A stretch of DNA of 64,000 nucleotides, taken from the NCBI GenBank assembly GCA_035940775.1, contig DASZEN010000046.1, positions 124,001-188,000 on the forward strand, in the 5' to 3' direction. A program made the position numbers and the translations under genes. Below the pieces are notes generated by a model. The model was not told the origin of the DNA. It was given only the letters and a program-made list of their open reading frames with translations, and ran no database searches. Shown piece by piece: positions 8,576-17,484 of the stretch (its first letter is position 1; each line of letters starts with the position of its first letter). This DNA comes from DASQYE01 sp035940775 (GTDB lineage: Bacteria > Acidobacteriota > Blastocatellia > Pyrinomonadales > Pyrinomonadaceae).

Positions 8576-8814
8576 GGGACGCCGCCGCCGCCGCGCCGGG
8601 TACAACTCACAGGAGAGTGAGGCGAAAGTATCCTGGAAGCGAAAAGGCTACAGGCAGCTTTTGTGTTGCCCTACTGTTCAGGCCGAGTTGAAGTGAACCC
8701 CTCTTGGACATTCGTACCCGTCATCAATATACTTTCACTGCCATCGTTTTATTCTGTTCCGCGCCGGACGGGAAGCGCGGTGAAGCTTTAAATACACAAG
8801 GGAGAATGCTACTT

Positions 8815-11067
8815 ATGCGCGACCTTTTAACCCGCAGCCGCGTGCTGTTTCTGTTGTTTGCGACCGCCATTATCGGCTGCGCCATCGCTAATAACGTGAA
8901 GACCACGAGCGGCATGACCCGGACGAGCGCTCAAGCGGCCGCCGCCGCCGGGGCCGAAGCGCAGACGACCAATCAGAACCCTCTTCTGGCCAGGTGGGTC
9001 GGGCCATACGGCGGCGTTCCGCCCTTTGACCGCGTCCGCGTCGCGGACTTCAAGCCAGTGCTCGAAGCGGCCATGACCGAGACCCTTTCCGAGATCGAGC
9101 GCATCGCCAATAACCCGGAAGCGCCGACCTTCGAGAATACCATCGTGGCGATGGAGCGCGCCGGGAGCACGCTCGACCGCGTCTCAACCATCTACGGCGT
9201 CTGGAGCGGGACGATGAGCGGGCCCGAGTTCCAGGTCGTCCAGCGTGAGATGGCCCCGCGTCTGGCCGCCTTCTCCGACAAGATCACACAGAACGAGGCG
9301 CTCTTTCGTCGCATCGAAGCCGTCTACAACTCGCCCGACAAGGCGCGGCTGACGCCCGAGCAGCAGCGTTTGACGTGGCTCGACTATACGAACTTTGTGC
9401 GCGCGGGCGCGCGCCTAAAAGCGGACGCCAAGGCGCGCATGTCGCAGATCAATCAACAACTGGCCGGGCTCTACACGCGCTTCAGCCAGAACGTGCTCGC
9501 CGAAGAGACAGACCAGTTCCTGGTCTTGAAGAGCGAGGCGGAGCTTGCCGGTCTCCCGCAGTCTGTCCGCGATGCGGCCGCCGCGGCCGCCGCTACGAAG
9601 AAGATGCCGGGCGCATGGGTGATTATGAACACGCGCTCGTCCATCGATCCGTTCCTCACCTACTCCGACCGGCGCGAGCTGCGCGAAAAAGCCTGGCGAA
9701 TGTTCGTCAACCGTGGCGATAACGGCGGCGAGCATGACAACAACGCGATCATCACGGAGATACTGCAACTGCGCGCGGAGCGGGCCAAGCTGCTCGGGTA
9801 TCCGACGCACGCGCACTGGCGGCTCGAAAACACCATGGCGAAGACGCCCGAGCGCGCCGTGCAGTTGATGGAGGCCGTCTGGCCTGCGGCCGTGGCGCGC
9901 GTTCACGAGGAAGTCGCCGACATGCAGGCGCTCGCGAAAAAAGAGGGCGCTGATATTAAGATCGAGCCGTGGGACTATCGTTACTACGCCGAGAAGGTTC
10001 GCAAGGCCCGCTATGATCTGGATCAGACGGAAGTGAAGCAGTACCTACAGCTCGAAAAGCTGCGCGAGGGAATGTTCTGGGTCGCCGGAGAGCTTTTCGG
10101 ATTCAACTTCACTCCGGTGACGAACGTCCCCGTCTATCATCCGGACGTTCGCGTCTGGGAAGTGACGGACAAGGCTACGAAGCGGCATATAGGGCTCTGG
10201 TACTTCGACCCGTACGCGCGCGACGGCAAACGCTCCGGCGCGTGGATGAACGCCTATCGCAGCCAGGAGAAATACGCTGGCGAGGTGACGACCATCGTCT
10301 CGAACAACGCGAACTTTGTGAAGGGGAAACCGGGCGAGCCCGTGCTCGTTTCATGGGACGACGCCGAGACGCTCTTTCACGAGTTCGGTCACGCGTTGCA
10401 CGGTCTCAACTCGAACGTCACGTACCCGTCGCTTTCGGGAACGGCGGTCGCCCGCGACTACGTCGAGTTCCCCTCGCAGCTCCTCGAGCACTGGCTCTCG
10501 ACGCCCGAAGTGCTTCAGCGCTTCGCCGTTCACTATCAGACCGGCAAGCCCATCCCGCAGGCGCTCGTCGAGCGCATCGAGCGCGCCTCGACCTTCAACG
10601 AGGGCTTTGCGACGACCGAGTACCTCGCGAGCGCGCTGGTCGATATGAAGATGCATCTGGCCGGAGACCGCAAGATCGACCCTGACGCTTTCGAGCGCGA
10701 GACGTTGGCCCAGCTCGGCATGCCCAGTGAGCTGGTGATGCGCCACCGCACGCCGCAATTCAGCCACGTCTTCGCGGGCGATTCCTATTCCGCCGGATAT
10801 TACAGCTATCTGTGGTCGGACGTATTGACGGCCGACGCCTTCGGGGCGTTCGTCGAAGCCGGAAGTCCCTATAACAAAACGGTCGCCCAGCGCTTGCGCC
10901 AGTACATCTTTTCGGTCGGTAATACGGTCGATCCGGCCGAGGCGTACCGCGCCTTCCGTGGCCGCGACGCCGGTATCGACGCCCTTATGAAAAAGCGCGG
11001 CTTCCCCACAAAAGGCTCAAAGGACGACGCTTCAGCGCCAGCCGGGTCGAGGGAGAAACAGCCCTAA
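8815..11067 (+). CDS. M3-family zinc metallopeptidase (Dcp/oligopeptidase A-like), exported
   Basis: About 750 residues. The frame is open back to TTG 8704, but ATG 8815 is preceded by AAGGGAG (10-base spacing) and starts a hydrophobic leader (LLTRSRVLFLLFATAIIGC) with a Cys that could be a lipobox. Thus it is probably a lipoprotein or periplasmic. The catalytic site is LFHEFGHALHGL (His 522, Glu 523, His 526), the HExxH of thimet-like peptidases. Upstream NPLLARW and AMTETLSEIERIANNPEAP are typical of the Dcp/OpdA N-terminus. The family cleaves short peptides. An Ala-rich segment follows the leader. A hairpin lies just downstream. Confidence 0.9.
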   Translation: MRDLLTRSRVLFLLFATAIIGCAIANNVKTTSGMTRTSAQAAAAAGAEAQTTNQNPLLARWVGPYGGVPPFDRVRVADFKPVLEAAMTETLSEIERIANNPEAPTFENTIVAMERAGSTLDRVSTIYGVWSGTMSGPEFQVVQREMAPRLAAFSDKITQNEALFRRIEAVYNSPDKARLTPEQQRLTWLDYTNFVRAGARLKADAKARMSQINQQLAGLYTRFSQNVLAEETDQFLVLKSEAELAGLPQSVRDAAAAAAATKKMPGAWVIMNTRSSIDPFLTYSDRRELREKAWRMFVNRGDNGGEHDNNAIITEILQLRAERAKLLGYPTHAHWRLENTMAKTPERAVQLMEAVWPAAVARVHEEVADMQALAKKEGADIKIEPWDYRYYAEKVRKARYDLDQTEVKQYLQLEKLREGMFWVAGELFGFNFTPVTNVPVYHPDVRVWEVTDKATKRHIGLWYFDPYARDGKRSGAWMNAYRSQEKYAGEVTTIVSNNANFVKGKPGEPVLVSWDDAETLFHEFGHALHGLNSNVTYPSLSGTAVARDYVEFPSQLLEHWLSTPEVLQRFAVHYQTGKPIPQALVERIERASTFNEGFATTEYLASALVDMKMHLAGDRKIDPDAFERETLAQLGMPSELVMRHRTPQFSHVFAGDSYSAGYYSYLWSDVLTADAFGAFVEAGSPYNKTVAQRLRQYIFSVGNTVDPAEAYRAFRGRDAGIDALMKKRGFPTKGSKDDASAPAGSREKQP

Positions 11068-11091
11068 TCACCCTTTTGGCGAAACACGGGC

Positions 11092-11132
11092 GCACGCGGT
11101 CGAAGCGGGATTTATGGGCTTCAACCGCGTGC
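11092..11132. other. 15-bp imperfect hairpin after the M3 peptidase gene
   Basis: Arms 11092-11106 and 11118-11132 pair over 15 positions with one C-A mismatch and an 11-base loop. It starts 25 bp after the stop codon, so it may act as a 3' end structure. There is no T-run, so intrinsic termination is not supported. Confidence 0.4.
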
Positions 11133-11228
11133 ACCTCGGCCTATGCGGTGCGCGGCGCGATTTTGTTCGGGCGTCGGCTGATGAGACGCGCCGCGCCGCG
11201 ACTTCTACGGCCGTAGTGAAAAAGTAGG

Positions 11229-11549
11229 GTGACGGTTGTGGCCCTGAAACTCTTACAAATCGATTATCTCTTTTCAGGCCCGTGGGGCCCTGAGATGGCG
11301 GAAGAATATTCCGAACTAGCGCACAGGATAGCGGACGTTCCCGGCCTCGTTTGCAAAGTGTGGACGGAGAATCGCGAGACCGGAGAAGCGGGCGGCATCT
11401 ATTTGTTCGAGGACGAAGCTTCACTCGATGCGTATGCGGTGGGGAAGATAGAGCGACTGAAATCGGCCGGTGTTAAAGAGGTGCGCGCCAAAAAATTTGA
11501 TGTCAATGAACCGCTCACACGAATAACCAGGGGAAGAATCTCTGCGTAA
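11229..11549 (+). CDS. YdhR-family putative monooxygenase
   Basis: A 106-residue protein that closely follows the YdhR pattern: LLQIDYLFSGPWGPEM, a helix ending in AHRIADVPGL, then KVWTENRETGEAGGIYLFEDEASLDAY and VKEVRAKKFDVNEPLTRI. The family has a dimeric alpha/beta-barrel fold like ABM monooxygenases. Its substrate is not firmly established. The frame begins with GTG 11229, and GTG 11238 is equally plausible; no strong ribosome site helps decide. The F420/NADP reductase-like gene lies 97 bp downstream on the same strand. Confidence 0.85.
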   Translation: MTVVALKLLQIDYLFSGPWGPEMAEEYSELAHRIADVPGLVCKVWTENRETGEAGGIYLFEDEASLDAYAVGKIERLKSAGVKEVRAKKFDVNEPLTRITRGRISA

Positions 11550-11646
11550 ATGAGAAGGGATAGAAGCTTGGGCTTTCAGCGAGCGATGTTGTTTCTCCCG
11601 CCCACGATCTCGCGAATCGCGTAAACGCAGACTTTTGGAGGATGAA

Positions 11647-12285
11647 TTGAAAATAGGCGTTCTCGGTACGGGTGTGATGGGTGCTGCATTGGGAAGGTAT
11701 TTCGGGGGAAGAGGGCACATGGTCATGTTCGGCTCGCGCACGCCCGCGAAAGCTGAAAGGCTGGCCGCCGCTACGGGCGCTAATGCCGCCGGGGGGAGTT
11801 ATAGCGAGGCGCTTGAGTTCGGCGAAGTGATCGTGATTGCCACGCGCTGGGCCAACACGCACGACGTTATAGCTCAGGCCGGTTCATTCCGGGGAAAGAT
11901 TCTGCTCGATTGCACGAACCCGGAAACCCCCGACGCGAGGGGGCTGGTCATAGGGCACACTACGTCCGGCGCTGAGGAGATAGCGAAATGGGCCTCGGGG
12001 GCGAGGGTCGTCAAAGCATTCAATCACGTCTACGCGGAGCTGCTTGATTCCGACCCCCGGTTTGATTCCGGGAACGCCACAGTCTTCTACTGCGGTGATG
12101 ACCGCGAGGCCAAAGAAGTGGTCGCGGGTCTGGCGAGAGAGGGCGGATTTGATCCCGTGGACGCCGGGCCTTTAAGGAACGCGCGCTATCTTGAGCCCGC
12201 CGCCCAGCTCATGGTGCAGCTCGTGAGAGTGCTTGAGATGGGGCCGTCCAACGTCGCCTTCAAGCTGCTGCGCCGCGACCGCTGA
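11647..12285 (+). CDS. NADPH-dependent F420 reductase-like / dinucleotide-binding oxidoreductase
   Basis: A 212-residue Rossmann protein. It begins KIGVLGTGVMGAALGRYF, the GxGxxG nucleotide motif, followed by MFGSRTPAKAERL; Ser-Arg here is the usual NADP phosphate contact. IVIATRWANTHDVI, LLDCTNPETP and KAFNHVYAELL match the F420H2:NADP oxidoreductase-like family. The family also contains members acting on other substrates, and nothing else in the window relates to F420. The start is TTG 11647 because GGAGG at 11637-11641 sits five bases upstream. DoxX follows after 164 bp. Confidence 0.85.
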   Translation: MKIGVLGTGVMGAALGRYFGGRGHMVMFGSRTPAKAERLAAATGANAAGGSYSEALEFGEVIVIATRWANTHDVIAQAGSFRGKILLDCTNPETPDARGLVIGHTTSGAEEIAKWASGARVVKAFNHVYAELLDSDPRFDSGNATVFYCGDDREAKEVVAGLAREGGFDPVDAGPLRNARYLEPAAQLMVQLVRVLEMGPSNVAFKLLRRDR

Positions 12286-12449
12286 CCCGCTTGAGTCGTT
12301 GCAGGGGCAAGCGTCGGCCTTTGCTCGCGGGCCACTTTCGGTGCGCGTTGAGGTGCGTTGGCGCGGCAGTTTCACATTAGGCCGACAACCGAAACTATGG
12401 TACATAGTTCCGAACCGAGAAAATTTTTTGTGAGGCGGAAGGGAGCCAT

Positions 12450-12884
12450 ATGGCCGATCTCAATGCTGTCTATTCCAGTTGGTCGCCGCGTTTGCTGAGC
12501 ATCCTGCGAATCGTTACCGGATTCCTTATCATGCAGCACGGAAGCCCCAAGCTCTTCGGCGTCCCGGCGGGAGCCCAGCCTGCCCCGACGCAAACTGCGT
12601 TCTCGCTATTGTGGTTCGCAGGGGTGCTGGAAGTCTTCGGCGGGCTGTTGATCCTCCTGGGGTTGTTCACGCGCCCCGTTGCCTTTATCCTCGCGGGTGA
12701 AATGGCTGTGGCCTACTTCATGGCCCATGCGACGAACGGCTTCTGGCCGCTATTGAACAGAGGGGAACTGGCCGCGCTCTATTGCTTCGTCTTTCTTTAC
12801 CTGTCGGCGGCCGGAGGCGGCCCCTGGAGCATAGATAATCTCTGGCGGCGCAACGAGACCGCGCGCGATTCCGTAACCGTCTGA
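12450..12884 (+). CDS. DoxX-family membrane protein
   Basis: A 144-residue protein with four hydrophobic spans and the DoxX hallmark ILRIVTGFLIMQHGSPKLFG in the first span, then EVFGGLLILLGLFTRPVA and a final AALYCFVFLYLSAAGGGPWSID. DoxX-like proteins are often linked to redox or respiratory functions; the exact role is unknown. GGAAGGGAG ahead of the ATG supports the start. The window here is high in single-gene units, with a convergent small gene downstream. Confidence 0.9.
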   Translation: MADLNAVYSSWSPRLLSILRIVTGFLIMQHGSPKLFGVPAGAQPAPTQTAFSLLWFAGVLEVFGGLLILLGLFTRPVAFILAGEMAVAYFMAHATNGFWPLLNRGELAALYCFVFLYLSAAGGGPWSIDNLWRRNETARDSVTV

Positions 12885-13031
12885 AAAGCCGTTCGAGACT
12901 GAGCGCGCCGCACGCGACTCGCATTTCGATGGAGTGTAGGGAAGGGGACGAAGGCCGCGCCGCCTCCGGTCATCCTCTCTCGCGCGGGTTGATGAACCCG
13001 TTAAGTGAAATGTGATCGGATGAATTACGGC

Positions 13032-13322
13032 TTACCGGCGGTCGGGCGTTTCCCGCAGCGCCGTTCGACTTCGCAGGAGCGAATTACGACAGACGAGCAG
13101 CGCGCCCGCGCCCGTCTCCTGCCAGTGTAGATGCCCTGCTTCGGCCAGGCGGAAGACGGCCATAGAACTCATGCCCGCGAACCGAGCCGCTTCGTCCGCG
13201 GTGAGCATCAGGCTTTCAGCGCCGCACCCTCTGCACCAGAGCGTCAGGCTCTTCCTGGCCCGCCGTCGCCTGACGACCACGACGCGTTCCGTCTCAATCG
13301 TAATCTCTATTCTCCGCTTCAT
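13032..13322 (-). CDS. small DNA-binding protein with excisionase-like helix-turn-helix
   Basis: A 96-residue basic protein. The N-terminus MKRRIEITIETERVVVVRRR leads to WCRGCGAES, a single Cys-x-x-Cys pair. LTADEAARFAGMSSMAVFRLAEAGHLHW then has the MerR/excisionase-type helix-turn-helix pattern, and ALLVCRNSLL could be the final strand. With only one CxxC pair a complete zinc site would need a second chain. A role as a small transcription factor is inferred. It is divergent from the winged-helix fusion gene 219 bp away, and the two may share a control region. It is convergent with DoxX. Confidence 0.6.
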   Translation of the reverse strand: MKRRIEITIETERVVVVRRRRARKSLTLWCRGCGAESLMLTADEAARFAGMSSMAVFRLAEAGHLHWQETGAGALLVCRNSLLRSRTALRETPDRR

Positions 13323-13541
13323 CTCTCTCGGCCCGTGCCGCTCGGAATCTGTTTCCGGGCTTCAAATCTTGCGTTACAATTGGCGGCGCATCATTTCATC
13401 CTGAGTCGCGGCCCGGTGTGCGCGCGACCGCCGCTGCTGCCGTTGCTGCCGAGGATGGGTATACTCCGTGGGCGCGCGAAGGGTCTTTAGGAAGCGCTGA
13501 GACTTTCCTGACGTTTTCTTAAAAAAGTTCTGAAGGCTGTT

Positions 13542-15386
13542 ATGGGTAGAGAGGCCAGGCGTTTATACGAGTTCGGCCCGTTCAGACTGGACAGGGACGA
13601 GCGTGTGCTCTGGCGCGGCGGGGCGGCCATCCCGCTCACGCCCAAGGTCTTTGATACGCTCGTCATCCTGGTCGAGAACAGCGGTCACGTCCTCAGCAAA
13701 GAGGAGCTGATTCAAAAGGTCTGGCCCGATAGCTTCGTCGAAGAGAACAATCTGGCGCAGAACATCTCGATTCTTCGCAAGGCGCTCGGCGAAAGCGCCG
13801 ACACTTTGAAGTTCATAGAGACGGTTCCGAAACGCGGCTATCGTTTTGTCGCCGAGGTCAGGGAGTTTCCGGAAGACGAAACGGAGTTGATCGTGCGCGA
13901 GCGAACCCGCTCGCGAGTCCTGATCGAAGAGGATGACGAACCGCACGCCGCAAGCGCCCGCTACGGCGAGGTCGTAGACGTGGCCGCGCAACCGGGCCGT
14001 CCGGGCGAAGCGCCTCTGCCCGTGACAAACCTGACAGGAATGCGCGCGCCCGAAACCCGTTACGCCCAGAGCGGCGAGGTGAATATCGCTTACCAGGTGG
14101 TCGGCAACGCTCCGCTCGATCTGGTTTTCGTCATGGGATGGGTATCACACCTCGAATATTTCTGGGCCGAGCCCTCTTTCGCCAGGTTCCTGACGCGCCT
14201 CGCCTCCTTCTCGCGACTCATCCTCTTCGACAAACGCGGGACGGGCCTGAGCGACCGCGTGCCCATCAGAGAGCTTCCCACACTGGAGCAGCGCATGGAC
14301 GACGTGCGCGCCGTCATGGATGCGGTCGGGTCAAAGCGCGCGGCGCTGTGCGGCGTCTCGGAGGGTGGGCCCATGTGCAGCCTGTTCGCCGCCACCTATC
14401 CTGAGAAAACCAACGCGCTCGTGATGATCGGAACCTACGCCAAGCGCGTTTGGGATCCTGAATATCCGTGGGCCCCGACGCTCGAAGAACGACAGGAGTT
14501 TTACGAAGAGATGCAGCGCGATTGGGGCGGGCCCGTCGGCCTGGAGGAGCGCGCGCCGAGCATGGCCGATGATCCGCATTTCAGAGAATGGTGGGCCACC
14601 TATCTGCGCATGGGCGCGAGTCCGGGCGCGGCTCTCGCTCTGACCAAGATGAACGCCGAGATAGACGTGCGCCACGTGCTGCCCTCGATACGCGTCCCCG
14701 TTCTGGTCATCCACAGGGAGAACGATCAGTGCTTGAAAGTCGAAGAGGGGCGCTACGTCGCTGCGCACATCCCCGGCTCGAAATACCTGGAACTGCCGGG
14801 CGTGGATCATCTTCCGTTCGTGGGCGATCAGGATGCCGTGCTCGACGAGATCGAGGAATTTCTGACGGGTGTGCGTCACGCCACGGGTTACGACCGGGTG
14901 CTGGCGACCGTGTTGTTGACGCGCATCGCGGACGCCGCGCGCCAGTCGGCAAAGATGGGCGAGCGACGCTGGCGCGACACGCTCGAACGCTACGCCTCGC
15001 ACGCCAGAAGGGAACTGGAACTCTTCAAGGGGCGCGAGATTGAGATGACGGATGAAAGCCTGCTGGCGACCTTCGACGGCCCGGCGCGCGCCATACGCTG
15101 CGCCTCGGCCATCTCCGACACGGCGGCCCGTCTCGGCCTCAGCGTCAAAGCGGGCCTGCACACGGGCGAGTGCGATTACGTCGAGGATAAGGTGGGAGGC
15201 GTTGCCGTGCGTATTGGGGCGCAGGTGGCGGGACACGCCGCGAACGGCGAAGTCCTGGTATCGCACACGGTCAAAGACCTGGTCGCCGGTTCCGGCATCG
15301 CCTTTGAAGAGCGCGGCGCGCTCAGCCTCGATGATGTTCCGGGCGAATGGAGACTCTTCGCCGTCGAGCGCGGCATCGGCCGTTGA
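13542..15386 (+). CDS. winged-helix / alpha-beta hydrolase / degenerate class III cyclase fusion
   Basis: A 614-residue three-part protein. Residues about 8-105 are an OmpR/CadC-type winged helix (LTPKVFDTLVILVEN, then LIQKVWPDSFVEENNL and KRGYRFVAEV). About 165-440 is an alpha/beta hydrolase with nucleophile elbow GVSEGG (Ser 273) and a C-terminal GVDHLPF histidine. About 450-612 resembles a class III nucleotide cyclase (GLHTGECDYVEDKVGG, LVSHTVKDLVAGSGI). In the cyclase part both metal positions look lost: the usual FTDIVD is LTRIAD (Arg 461) and the usual TGDGF is TDESL (Glu 505). It is probably a sensor or scaffold. No membrane segment is visible, so it is likely a cytoplasmic regulator. 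The next gene starts 57 bp downstream. Confidence 0.8.
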   Translation: MGREARRLYEFGPFRLDRDERVLWRGGAAIPLTPKVFDTLVILVENSGHVLSKEELIQKVWPDSFVEENNLAQNISILRKALGESADTLKFIETVPKRGYRFVAEVREFPEDETELIVRERTRSRVLIEEDDEPHAASARYGEVVDVAAQPGRPGEAPLPVTNLTGMRAPETRYAQSGEVNIAYQVVGNAPLDLVFVMGWVSHLEYFWAEPSFARFLTRLASFSRLILFDKRGTGLSDRVPIRELPTLEQRMDDVRAVMDAVGSKRAALCGVSEGGPMCSLFAATYPEKTNALVMIGTYAKRVWDPEYPWAPTLEERQEFYEEMQRDWGGPVGLEERAPSMADDPHFREWWATYLRMGASPGAALALTKMNAEIDVRHVLPSIRVPVLVIHRENDQCLKVEEGRYVAAHIPGSKYLELPGVDHLPFVGDQDAVLDEIEEFLTGVRHATGYDRVLATVLLTRIADAARQSAKMGERRWRDTLERYASHARRELELFKGREIEMTDESLLATFDGPARAIRCASAISDTAARLGLSVKAGLHTGECDYVEDKVGGVAVRIGAQVAGHAANGEVLVSHTVKDLVAGSGIAFEERGALSLDDVPGEWRLFAVERGIGR

Positions 15387-15443
15387 GAAAGATTCAATGA
15401 GAAGGATTCAAGTCCGGGGCTTCCGAGAGAGAGAAAGCGAGAG

Positions 15444-16103
15444 ATGACGACTCCTGCGATGAGAAGCGGCGCGAGGGAGAATGACGGTTTCGGCTACGAA
15501 CCCGAAGAGGCCGAGCGTTTTCTCTCAAGGGCCGACCCCGTGCTGGCCGAGCTTATCGGGCGCGCGGGCCCGTTCTCGATGAAGCTCAGGCCCATGCGCG
15601 ATCCCTTTGAAGCCCTCGCTCGCAATATCATCTACCAACAGCTACACGGCAACGCCGCCTCGGCCATACACCAGCGCGTGCTCGGCCTCTTCGGAAACAA
15701 GAGACTTCGCCCGCACGACATCCTCGCCGCTTCCGAAGCGGAGATGAGGGGCGCGGGACTTTCGGGCGCGAAACTGGTCGCCCTCAAAGACCTCGCGGCC
15801 AGAACCGTTGACGGAACCGTGCCGACTCTGGCGCGCTTGCGCCGCATGACGGACGAGGAGATCATAGCGCGACTCACGCAGGTGCGCGGCGTCGGCCGCT
15901 GGACGGTCGAGATGCTTCTGATATTCGGGCTCGGTCGCCCCGACGTGCTGCCCGTGGGCGACTACGCCGTGCGGAAGGGCTTCGCGTTGACCTACGGGCT
16001 GGCGGAGATGCCGAAGCCGAAAGAGGTGGAGCAGTACGGCGAGCGCTGGCGTCCCTACAGGTCTGTGGCGAGCTGGTACTTGTGGCGGGCCGTCGAACTG
16101 TGA
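15444..16103 (+). CDS. DNA-3-methyladenine glycosylase II (AlkA-like, HhH-GPD)
   Basis: A 219-residue base-excision repair enzyme. The HhH-GPD core spans about residues 50-200: ARNIIYQQLHGNAA, then the hairpin LTQVRGVGRWTVEMLLIF, followed by RPDVLPVGDYAVRKG, in which Asp is the catalytic residue that activates glycosidic bond cleavage. The N-terminal AlkA sheet domain and the Ada methyl-acceptor domain are absent, as in short AlkA relatives. It removes alkylated purines (family knowledge). The start ATG 15444 follows GAGAGAAAGCGAGAG. A related but distinct glycosylase lies at 55570-56205. Confidence 0.9.
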   Translation: MTTPAMRSGARENDGFGYEPEEAERFLSRADPVLAELIGRAGPFSMKLRPMRDPFEALARNIIYQQLHGNAASAIHQRVLGLFGNKRLRPHDILAASEAEMRGAGLSGAKLVALKDLAARTVDGTVPTLARLRRMTDEEIIARLTQVRGVGRWTVEMLLIFGLGRPDVLPVGDYAVRKGFALTYGLAEMPKPKEVEQYGERWRPYRSVASWYLWRAVEL

Positions 16104-16185
16104 CGGCGCTGCTAAACGGAAGTAAATTGAAGTAAACCGATTCCGGCTAACGGCCCGGCCACTTCGGACGAAACGGCGCGGCCGC

Positions 16186-16215
16186 GTTCGCCTTTATCCT
16201 TGTTCGCCTTTATCC
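16186..16215. repeat. tandem duplication at the end of xylH
   Basis: The 14-mer GTTCGCCTTTATCC occurs at 16186-16199 and again at 16202-16215, a 16-bp period. The second copy contains the xylH stop codon, so the duplication probably arose at the gene end without changing the protein. Confidence 0.7.
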
Positions 16216-17406
16216 CTTTTTCCTCCCGAGCATATCGAAGCCGACGGCCGCGACCAGCACCGCGCCTTTGACGATGAGCTGCACGTAGGGCTCTACGTTG
16301 CGCAGCGACATGCCGTTATCCAGGCTCGCCATAATCAGCGCGCCGAGGCACGCGCCGAAGACCGTCCCGCGCCCGCCCATGAGGCTCGTGCCGCCGATCA
16401 CGCAGGCCGCAATCGCATCCAGTTCGAGAAGATTACCGGCGTCGGGCGAGGCGCTCGCCACGCGCGCCGTGTAGATCAAAGAGGCGACACCGGCCAGCGC
16501 CCCCATGATGCTGAAGACCGCCAGGATGTGCTGCCTGATATTGATACCCGAGAGCCGCGCCGCGTCCGGATTGCCGCCGATGGCATAGAGATAGCGCCCG
16601 AACGTCGTGTTCTGCGTCAGGAACGCTCCGGCCAGTGCCACGGCCAGAAGAATGATGACCGGGATCGGCACGCCCGCATAAGAGTTCAGAACGTAGATGA
16701 AGGCGATGATGACGGTCGAGGGAAGCAGGATTTGCATCATTAGCTTGCCAGCGCTCGCCGCCTGTAGACCGTAACGCCGCCGCGCCGCGTTGCTCCGCAG
16801 GTTGAGCCACACGACTATGGCGACGGCCACGACGGCCAGCCCTATGCCTATCTCTTTGGCGACGAATTGCTGGCCTATCGAACGGAAGGCGGGGATGGTA
16901 ACGGGAACGGTCTTGCCCTGGCTGATGCCCAGGATGACACCGCGCCACGCCAGAAGGCCGCCCAAAGTGACGATGAACGCTGGGATATTCGCGTAGGCTA
17001 CGAGCGAGCCCTGAATTGCGCCGATCAGGAGGCCCATCAGGATGGCTGAGGCCAGCGATGGAACCAGCCCGTATCCTTGCGAGAGCGCGGCGATGCCACC
17101 CACCAGACCGACGACAGACCCGACCGATAGATCGATCTGCCCGGCCACGATCACCATCAGCATCCCGACCGCGAGCACGCCTGTCACAGATGTCTGGAGC
17201 ATCAGGTTGGAGAAATTACGCGCGCTCAGGAAGACGCCGCCCGTCTTGTAATGAAAGTAGAGCCAGATGGCTATGAGCGCGAAGACCATCGTATAGGCGC
17301 GCAGCGCCGCCGTCTCGATCGTCAGCCTGCCGATGTGCGTTTGCGGCGCGACATCGGCCGTCACGGGAGGTCGATCAATCGGCGGCTCGTTAGCAGCTTC
17401 GTTCAT
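16210..17406 (-). CDS. xylH: sugar ABC transporter permease XylH-like
   Basis: A 398-residue inner-membrane protein with about ten hydrophobic spans. It shows the BPD_transp_2 signatures of sugar permeases: VAGQIDLSVGSVVGLVGGIAA, VTLGGLLAWRGVILGIS, FGRYLYAIGGNPDAARLSGIN and AACVIGGTSLMGGRGTVFG. It forms the channel of a xylose-type importer with XylG and XylF encoded just upstream. The N-terminal ~30 residues are a cytoplasmic extension. The start ATG is preceded by a G-run (GGGGGG, seven-base spacing). It is the last gene of the xylFGH operon, 78 bp after xylG. The sugar specificity is inferred from XylF. Confidence 0.9.
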   Translation of the reverse strand: MNEAANEPPIDRPPVTADVAPQTHIGRLTIETAALRAYTMVFALIAIWLYFHYKTGGVFLSARNFSNLMLQTSVTGVLAVGMLMVIVAGQIDLSVGSVVGLVGGIAALSQGYGLVPSLASAILMGLLIGAIQGSLVAYANIPAFIVTLGGLLAWRGVILGISQGKTVPVTIPAFRSIGQQFVAKEIGIGLAVVAVAIVVWLNLRSNAARRRYGLQAASAGKLMMQILLPSTVIIAFIYVLNSYAGVPIPVIILLAVALAGAFLTQNTTFGRYLYAIGGNPDAARLSGINIRQHILAVFSIMGALAGVASLIYTARVASASPDAGNLLELDAIAACVIGGTSLMGGRGTVFGACLGALIMASLDNGMSLRNVEPYVQLIVKGAVLVAAVGFDMLGRKKG

Positions 17407-17484
17407 TTTATAGCCCCCCCAACAAACGGAATCTAAATCGACGCTACAATCCGGTCATTAACGGAATCGCTTTCATCACTGTCA

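Noticed and set aside
14331..15266. 311-codon minus-strand frame opposite the fusion regulator
   Set aside because: No recognisable domain, and it lies fully inside a strongly supported plus-strand gene.
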